From: Adenophora triphylla var. japonica
Lineage: Eukaryota > Streptophyta > Magnoliopsida > Asterales > Campanulaceae
Assembly (NCBI GenBank): GCA_022495995.1
Contig: JAFEMH010007428.1
Location: forward strand, 1-64,000
Length of the DNA stretch: 64,000 nt
Direction: 5' to 3'
The notes beneath the pieces are model-generated. The model was not told where the DNA came from. It saw only the letters and a list, made by a program, of their open reading frames with translations, and searched no databases. Both the position numbers and the translations under genes were made by a program. This document shows, in pieces, positions 57,361 through 64,000 of the stretch (position 1 is its first letter; each line of letters starts with the position of its first letter).

Positions 57361-58238
57361 TGTTGGACTTTTATGTTAAGGCTTCTTAAGGAAATAACAA
57401 AAGAGATGAGAAAGATAACGAAAATATAACGGAAATTGAAAAGCAAACCACAAATAGTCGATTCTTGTGTTTAACACAATTTCTGTAAGAAGTATTTGCC
57501 CCGCACAGGTGCTTACGGTTGAATGGCAAACTCCTCGTGAGATAAAACGACTTCTAGTTATCTATATGAGCACTCCAAATAAATAACTCTAGCGAACAAT
57601 TGGCTATTTGGAACTTTGGACTTGAAGGAATTATATGCAACAATATGAAGATGATTAGGCAATGTTAATCTATCTCAAAGAGGGTAGGAAATGCTCAATT
57701 TACTGTGTGTATTTATTGAAATTCGGAGGGGAAGTATATAAAGAGAGTTAAGGGATTTGTGCCTTTTCCCACGAAAAGACACAACTTTTCTGTTTGAATT
57801 GGTGACTGTTCAGGATCTGCTCGGCCGAGTCAAGGGACTCGCTCGACCGAGCGCCAAGCTGCACGGCCGAGTCAAGTGACTCGCACGGCCGTGTTAATCA
57901 CACTGCTCGGCCGAGTCAAGGACTCTGCTCGGCCGTGCAAGATTGTCCAGAGACTTGGTCAATTTCCTATGCTCTGCTCGGCCGAGTCAAGGACTCTGCT
58001 CGGCCGTGCACCTCAAACCACTTCAAAAAACCCTTTAAACAACTCTCGTTAAGTTACAAACCTTTGTCATTAATTTCTCATTCACCCGGAAATGGTTTTG
58101 AGACAATAAATGAGTTTCATGATCCATACTAAATGTAGAATACATTTTGTAGCTTGCTTCGTTAACTATTTAACGAATTCCGTTAGGAAGTTAGGTCAAC
58201 GTTAAGTCAAACTTAATTTTCGTTACCCATTTTCAACA
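57361..58238 (-). repeat. LTR C of the dimer (5' end in element sense)
   Basis: 878 bp. Its end reads TTTTCAACA, against TTTCCAACA in A and B. Followed by CTTAT, identical to the five bases before LTR A. Confidence 0.95.
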
Positions 58239-58570
58239 CTTATCTCGTACGAGACATGTAGTCTCGCACGGGACACGTCAGTTTCCTGATGGAAATTTTA
58301 GCTGCGTGCGGTTTCTTTCTCTTCAAGATTAAGGTTAGGTTTAGGAGTCTTTCTCCTAAACGAACTTGTCGTTTAAATATGCATATAAAGATATCCCTAT
58401 TCTCAGTTTTCTCTAATGCGAAAAATACAGAACTAGTATTTTTTCTCTTTGCAAAAATCTGTTCTTGTTCCAGATTGTGTGATTTAAGAGTGTGATTCAA
58501 GCGATGAGAGATAGAGTTGCAGTTGAATTTGTACATGTGTGCAGTCATTCTTGGTACGCAGACGAGATAG
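58239..58570 (+). repeat. 3' LTR of the degenerate element, right part
   Basis: Continues the LTR begun at 32022. Contains ATATGCATATAAAGAT (TATA-like, about 58377-58392), followed by transcribed-looking sequence. The end of the LTR is not certain; no coding frame. Confidence 0.45.
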
Positions 58571-58672
58571 GTGGATTTTAAAAAGAATCAGAAAAGAAAA
58601 AAGAGAAAGAAAAAAAGAGAAAAGAGAAAAAAAGAAAAGAGGAAAAAGAAGGAAAAAAAAAATAAAAAAACT
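58571..58672. repeat. Purine-only low-complexity tract
   Basis: About 100 bases of A with interspersed G (GAAAAGAAAAAAGAG type). Confidence 0.9.
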
Positions 58673-59472
58673 ACAAGATTAAGGTTCAAACCTGGTATGT
58701 CCAAATTTAATACAACGTATGCTACCAACCAAGCAAACTAAGATAACATGTCACCTCTCAACACTAAAAATATCTATTTTAATCTCATTAAATTTTGGGC
58801 CAAGTATTAGGAGTAGTGAAAAATATGAGGCATTATAAAATTTTGAGCCATGTGCAAAATAGACTCTTTGCACATGCCCAAATTGAGCATGTTGGTACGT
58901 GTTATTCGATCGTTTTATGCTGTTGAGAAAATTATATGTACTGAAATTGCACAAATTGGGGGCAATATTTTCTTTTATAACAATCTTTATAATAAGGCGA
59001 ATCGATTAATCTTGATAAGTTATTCCAACTCCTTCGAATTTTCCCTTTAATATTCTGACATTAACATATGTCTTATTGTTTGTACTTCATATTGTTGGTT
59101 TATTGCAATTATATTGTTGAATACATGATTGCCCTTTGATTAAAATATGTTTAATTTAAACTTGTGCGACTATTTAATTCCAACAGAATTTTGATTTAAC
59201 ATTTTCCCCTTAATTGCTACCGAATTAGGAGCCCTAAGTAAACTATTCGACTGTGGCCTCACTCTTTTAGCACCACTTATCATATTCTCGATCTTTCTTT
59301 TAACAATTTTGATGACTTGAACCTATATTAAATCGTAGACTAGTGATAATTTGAGTCTTTTATTAATAGAGAGGTTTAGACTTGAACAACTTTGTAACTA
59401 GGTTGATTTCATATTTGTTTGAGTTGAGATTATTGCAAAGAAATCAAAGAAATATGCACTAAATTTGTAAAG
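58673..59472. other. Non-coding AT-rich DNA, nothing recognised
   Basis: No frame of more than about 70 codons and no repeat structure that I can name. Confidence 0.5.
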
Positions 59473-59799
59473 TACTCCCTCCGTCCCACTTCAATTAGTC
59501 CCGGGGCGAATTTTACGGTTTTTAAGAAAAATGAATAAAGTGGGTAGAAATTAGAGGAGAGAGAATATAAAAGTTAAATGTGTGGTAGGGAATAGGAGAA
59601 AGAATATAAAAGTTAAAAATATTTAATATGAGAGAAAATGAGTGGAAGGAATAGTAAGTTAATGATTGGTTTTTTTGTAAATATGTGGAGATGATAAGGG
59701 TATAAATATATGAAAAAAAATTCATTTATGGAATAGATCAATTGAAGTGGGTCATTCCAAAAAGAAAAGTGGACCAATTGAAGTGAGAAGGAGGGAGTA
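59473..59799. mobile_element. Stowaway-like MITE (Tc1/mariner type)
   Basis: Terminal inverted repeats CTCCCTCCGTCCCACTTCAA / TTGAAGTGAGAAGGAGGGAG bound by TA on both sides (59473-59474, 59798-59799). 323 bp between the TA duplications, AT-rich, no coding capacity. CTCCCTCCGTCCC is the hallmark terminus of plant Stowaway/mariner MITEs. Confidence 0.9.
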
Positions 59800-60023
59800 T
59801 CTAAAAAAAACAGTACAATAAGATATTTGTGATAATTGCAAAAATAAATTGTATAAATGAATTATAATAGCAAAAGAAAGAAGCAAGCCCAACAGGCCAC
59901 AAACATTTTTAAAGGGGAAGGAAAAAATAAAAAGGCCCAATACATAATAAGCTGGAATTATAATAGCCAATAACATAAAAAGCCCAAAAGCCTTTTGAAA
60001 GGGTACGGATCAGTATGGACTCT
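59800..60023. other. AT-rich spacer
   Basis: No feature seen. Confidence 0.4.
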
Positions 60024-60450
60024 TAGGCTCCGTTTGTTTGTTTGGGGAAAAATATTTTTCGAAAAACATTTTTCCCATTTTTTTGGTGTTTGTTTAGTAC
60101 CGAAAAATTGAAAAAATATTTTTCCCATTTTTCTAAGTAAAATGATTTACGAATTTTTCTTAAGTAAAACATTTTTCGAAATATGGTAATACCCTCACAT
60201 ACACACACATCCTCACGTTACCCACCCCTACCCATCCCCATCACCACCCCCTGCCACCCACCCCCCCATCGAGTAGGAAAAAAATCATTTTAAATTTATT
60301 TTTAACAACGCCTCCCCCAATCCACTCACCACCCCTTGCCACCCCACCCCCTGTTGAGTAAAAAAAAATTAATCATTTTAAATTTATTTTTAACAACTCC
60401 TCCCCCACTCCACTCACCACCCCCTCGTACTTCACCTTTGTTGGTTTAAA
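60024..60450. mobile_element. Possible hAT-type element end with ~98-bp tandem repeats
   Basis: TAGGCTCCGTTTGTTTG at 60024 is typical of hAT-type terminal repeats. 60060-60180 holds partly palindromic AAAATATTTTTCGAAAAA words. 60225-60440 is a C-rich tandem repeat of about 98 bp, 2.3 units (CACCACCCC... ATTTTAAATTTATTTTTAAC). No matching right end is seen, so the element is truncated or the call is wrong. Confidence 0.4.
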
Positions 60451-61080
60451 AACGAGGAGGCTAGCTCGGTTTAGACACTTGGCAGTTTCGCTTGTGGGTC
60501 ATTAGGCCGAGGAGGGTTTCTCGGATGGACTGTTGAATTATTCTTCTTTTTCATCTCTCTATGACGAGAAAGATGACTCGTGCATATGTCTAGGATGATT
60601 TTGCCGTTAGTCGTTAGGCCGAGGTGTATCCTCGGCAAGACGTTAAGCTTGCCTTTCTTTTTCATCTCTTTATGTCGAGAAAGGTGACTCGTACACAAGT
60701 TTTAGATGTTTATTGTCGGTAGTCGTTAGGCCGAGGTGTTTCCACGGCAAGACGTTTGGCTTATCCTTCTTTTTCATCTCCTTATGCCGAGGAAGGTGAC
60801 TCGTACATAGGTTTTAGATGTTTATTGCCGGTAGTCGTTAGGCCGAGGTGTTTCCTCGGCAAGACGTTTGGCTTGCCCTTCTTTTTCATCTCCTTATGTC
60901 GAGGAAGGTGACTTGTACATAGGTTTTAGATGGTTTCTGGTCTCACCTATCCGAGTCGAGGAGGAACTCGCTCGGTCATAGGTCTTGGAGTTAGTGGGAG
61001 TTTAATCCTTTGAACGCCGAGGGTGATGCTCCTCGTCTTCCAGTGTTGTCTTGATAGTTGCCTTGCATGTTGAAGAAGTA
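60451..61080 (-). repeat. ~118-bp tandem repeats at the 3' side of a gypsy element
   Basis: Units at about 60480-60600, 60601-60720, 60721-60838 and 60839-60940, each with GTCGTTAGGCCGAGGTGT, TTCTTTTTCATCTC and GAGGAAGGTGACTCGTAC. They lie downstream of the gypsy pol (element sense), where Tat-type elements carry variable tandem repeats. Confidence 0.8.
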
Positions 61081-61179
61081 AATTTCATAAACTGAACTGA
61101 TTACATCAACTGCAATCCTACCTTGCTAGAAAAGTAAAAGACTAACAACGACTAATCTATTACATAAAGACAGACTAAA

Positions 61180-61671
61180 CTAATGATAGTATTTCCGTAG
61201 GTTGTCAGTGTGCCACAGATGCTTGAGCTCTTTCCCATCCTTAGTGTTTAATCTGTAAGTCCCTTCTCGAATGACTTGGGTTATGATGTAGGGACCTTCC
61301 CAGTTTGGGGAGAGCTTGTTTTGTTCAGCCTTCCGGCCAGTAGCTTCAATCTTTCTAAGTACCCAGTCGCCCACTTGGAATACTCTTCTGTTGACCCTTT
61401 TGTCATGATATGCCTTGGTCCTTTGTTTGTAATTCACCATTCTCATCTGAGTAGCTAGTCTTTTTTCATCCATTAGGTCTAGGTCAAGGAGCCTATTTAC
61501 CTTGTTGACTTGCTCATTGTAGTTGAAATTTCTTATACTAGGGATAGCCATTTCAGCCGGTGTCATAGCCTCAGGTCCAAAGGTTAAATGGGGTTTCCTC
61601 GATTGGCCCCCGGGTGGTTGTGCGAATAGCTCACAAGGATAAGGGAAGTTCTTCCAACCATCTACCATCAC
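61180..61671 (-). pseudogene. pol: Gypsy integrase C-terminal part
   Basis: Continues the integrase after the break: EAMTPAEMAIPS, then a GPY-type module with FQVGDWVLRKI, LSPNWEGPYIITQVI and GTYRLNTKDGK. The segment that usually links it to NGQAE is partly replaced or deleted (61672-61705). Stop at 61180. Confidence 0.85.
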
Positions 61672-61705
61672 TTCCTTCCAAGTTCTTAGTTAGGGCTGTA
61701 AGTAC

Positions 61706-63094
61706 CTATTTATTGTCTGCCTCTGCTTGTCCGTTGCATTGGGGTCTGATTACAGATGACTTGATGTGACGAACTCCTACTCTGCTCAACTCAGTTGTGA
61801 ATGCCTTAGAGAATTGGATACCATGATCTGAAATGATAATGTGTGGGACCCCAAATCGACACCAGATGTGGTCATAGACGAAGTTGATTGCGTTTTCCTC
61901 AGTTATCTTGGCTAAGGCCTTCGCTTCAATCCATTTTGAGAAGTAGTTGACTGCTACTATCACATATTTGCAATTACCTCGGGCGGGAGGGAAGGGTCCG
62001 ATGATGTCGATCCCCCATATATCGAATGGCCATGTAGGTATTATAAGAGTTTGCTCGACTGTTGGGAGTCTAGGAATGTCAGAGTATCTCTGGCACTTGT
62101 CACATTTTCTTACGTAGGCTTGCGCGTCCTCCCTCAGGTCCGGCCAATAGTAACCTAGCGTGATGATTTTATTAGCTAGGGTTCTGGCCCTCGAGTGTCC
62201 GCCGCAAATGCCTTCATGAACTTCGACCAAGAGATTCTCTATTTCCTTAGGATAGACAGACCTCAGCAGGGGCTTATAAGTGAAGGATCTTCTGTAGAGG
62301 ACTCCGTTCATCACAGTGAACCTTACTGATTTTTTCTTGACAAGCTTAGCATGTGCTTCATCTTTCGGAAGTTGGCTCTTCTCAATGTAGTCCATGTAAT
62401 CATCTATCCAACATCTCTCCTCTCTATCTAGGAGCATTATTTTTAACCTCTCATTGGCGGGTTCTTCAGGAAAGACTACATATGATTTAGAGTTGGACTC
62501 GGCCATATCCATAGTTGCTAATTTAGATAGAACATCCACTATTTTATTGTCTTCCCTTCCTATCTGACTGATTTCAAAGAACTCCATCTTCTTTGTCATA
62601 TCTAGAACCAGGTCCCTATACTTAGTAAGTATAGGATTTTGCGTGTTATAATCTCCCTTCACTTGCTTGACTACGAGATGGGAGTCGCAGAAAGCAGCAA
62701 CTTTGGTTGCTCCATAAAATGAGGCCAGCTCGATGCCAAATTTCAGAGATTCGTACTCGGTCTGGTTGTTAGAGGCAGGGAACTTGAATCTGATGATGTC
62801 TTGGATGGTGCGCTCTCCCTCAGGACTTGCTAGCACAACTCCAGCTCTGCTTCTCTCCTTTGTGGCTAAGCCATCAGTGTATAAGACCCAACAGTTGGAT
62901 GGGAGCTCGATGGTTGATCCTTCTTCCTCCGGCGTTTTACGCTTACGGGAGGTGGGGTCGTGTTCACCCATGAAGGCAGTTTTGACCATGAAATCAACCA
63001 GAGGCTTTGCTAGGAGATTCTTCCTTGGTTGGTACGTAATATCAAACTCTGTAAGAGCGATAGACCAATTGAGGAGACGTCCAGAGCTATCCAA
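61706..63094 (-). pseudogene. pol: Gypsy second RNase H and integrase (462 codons open)
   Basis: Second RNase H: WVLYTDG, ASNNQTEYESLKFG and CDSHLVVKQVKGDY give the acidic residues D, E, D. Integrase: zinc region HEGICGGHSRART...YVRKCDKCQRY (HHCC), then WGIDIIGPFPP, IISDHGIQF and NGQAEA (D, D, E). The frame ends at a TAA at about 61706 where family members read on. Confidence 0.9.
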
Positions 63095-63104
63095 TTATGT
63101 AAGA

Positions 63105-64000
63105 TTTTCTTCAAGGGTTAATTTGTATATACAGTGATGGGATGTGCAGAAAAGTAGGTACGTAGCTTCCTTGATGCAATGACTAGAGCGCACGATACTT
63201 TTTCTGCGTTGAAATATCTACTCTCTACATCTCACAATGCCTTGGAGACATAGTAGACCGGTTTCTGAGTCCCTTTATCATTCCGAACTAGTACTGCCAC
63301 TATTACGTGGTCCGTGGCGGCTAGGAAGACATATAACATCTCGCCTGTAATCGGACTACTCAACAAGGGAGGGGATCCCAAGTACTCCTTCAACTGGCGG
63401 AATGATTTTGTACATTCAGGAGTCCAGGAGAAGCACTTGGCCCCCTTCAAGACATTGAAGAAAGGTAGTGATTTTTCAGCGGACTTGGCAATGAATCTCC
63501 CAAGAGTCGCCATCCTTCCATTCAATCTCTGAACCTCCTCGATGTTGGTAGGTTCCTTCATGTCGATCAAGGCTTTGATTTTTTCAGGGTTCGCCTCGAT
63601 TCACCTCTGGGATACCATGAAGCCTAGGAATTTTTCGGCAGTTACCCCGAACACACATTTACTTGGATTTAGCTTCATGTTGTTGTTTCGAAGATTGTTT
63701 ATGGTTTCTTCCAAGTCATGGGCGTGACTGCCATCTTTGGTCTTTATGACCATGTCATCAATGTAGGCCTCCATGTTATGACCTATTTGCTCCCCAAAAA
63801 CTTCATTGACCATGTGCTAGTAAGTTGCGCCCGCATTTTTAAGCCCAAAGGGCATCATGATGTAACAATAATTGCCTCCAGATGTTTAGAAGGCTGTCTT
63901 CTCAATATCTTCCTTAGCCATTTTTATCTGATGATAGCCTGAATAGGCATCTAGGAAGCTGAGAGTTCGGTGTCCGGCTATGGAGTCCACCAACTTGTCA
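63105..64000 (-). pseudogene. pol: Gypsy reverse transcriptase and first RNase H
   Basis: RT block with LSFLDAYSGYHQIKMA (about 63957-63915), MMPFGLKNAGATY (about 63863-63825) and catalytic AYIDDMVIKT (about 63765). The following RNase H region (63570-63232) has NGRMATLGRFI, FSWTPEC and PVYYVSKAL. In-frame stops occur near 63890 and 63825, and more breaks lie at 63600 and 63230-63105. Runs off the window edge at 64000. Confidence 0.85.

Larger units (their letters stand above)
32590..58238 (-). mobile_element. Non-autonomous copia element as a shared-LTR dimer (LTR-int-LTR-int-LTR)
   Basis: Three LTRs of 878 bp each (32590-33467, 37610-38487, 57361-58238) separate two internal regions of 4142 and, after removing the nested Sirevirus and one TSD copy, 4141 bp. 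The whole is flanked by CTTAT at 32585-32589 and 58239-58243, so it behaves as one insertion. The element reads on the minus strand: gag lies next to the right-hand LTR of each unit and a polypurine tract next to the left-hand LTR. Only gag is intact; pol is reduced to RT scraps, so this is a gag-only (TR-GAG-like) non-autonomous family. Confidence 0.9.
61180..64000 (-). mobile_element. Ty3/gypsy Tat-type pol, decayed, leaves the window
   Basis: Minus-strand RT, RNase H, a second RNase H and integrase in that order. The extra (aRNase H) domain between RNase H and integrase is typical of the Tat/Ogre/Retand branch. Stops and frame breaks throughout. Its 5' part, gag and 5' LTR lie to the right of the window; the 3' LTR was not identified. 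Confidence 0.85.

Noticed and set aside
60023..60208. 61-codon minus-strand frame as a small gene
   Set aside because: Falls in A/T homopolymer-rich foldback sequence with biased Phe/Lys content; no start context or homology that I recognise.

Overview
The window is plant nuclear DNA, most likely from a eudicot, and consists almost entirely of transposable elements and repeats. The evidence is CCCTAAA-type telomere-like repeats, a plant LINE ORF1 of the DUF4283 type, a CACTA (En/Spm) DNA transposon with tnp2 and PF03004-type genes and GT-AG introns, Ty1/copia elements (two primed by tRNA-iMet, one of them a Sirevirus), a Ty3/gypsy Tat-type pol with a second RNase H, and a Stowaway-like MITE. 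I found no intact host protein-coding gene and no tRNA, rRNA or CRISPR array.

Layout. 1-5246: degenerate telomere-like DNA holding a 1.4 kb array of TATAGGG/TATAGTG heptamers; a LINE remnant (about 2330-5136, ORF1 decayed, ORF2 missing, 30-A tail) sits inside it. 5397-18514: a CACTA element with palindromic subterminal repeats, a promoter and leader, a duplicated block with foldbacks that include a captured NSE4 gene fragment, a plant-mobile-domain-like gene, a tnp2-type transposase gene, a PF03004-type gene, and the right terminus. 18515-29420: non-coding retroelement DNA (probably Tat/Ogre type) split by a complete copia element (20055-28039, 1563-bp LTRs, TSD GGGCT). 29420-32589 and 58239-58570: an old copia-like element split by a large composite insertion. 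32590-58238: that insertion, a non-autonomous copia element on the minus strand in the order LTR-internal-LTR-internal-LTR, with one TSD (CTTAT) around the whole. Its second internal region is itself interrupted by a 14.7 kb Sirevirus (41819-56545, TSD AATAC) with gag, pol and a long env-like gene. 58570-60450: low-complexity DNA, a MITE and a possible hAT-type end. 60450-64000: 3' repeats and pol of a decayed Tat-type gypsy element that leaves the window.

The history reads as nested insertion. The most unusual points are: (1) the non-autonomous copia element lacks a tRNA primer site, and its primer-site position is instead perfectly complementary over 15 nt to its own LTR, suggesting self-priming; (2) an NSE4 fragment was captured by a CACTA element and rearranged into a 730-bp hairpin; (3) the TATAGGG telomere-variant array; (4) the shared-LTR dimer. 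Many reading frames carry single-base breaks. A comparison of the two Sirevirus LTRs suggests that part of these breaks may be sequencing error at CTG/CAG sites.
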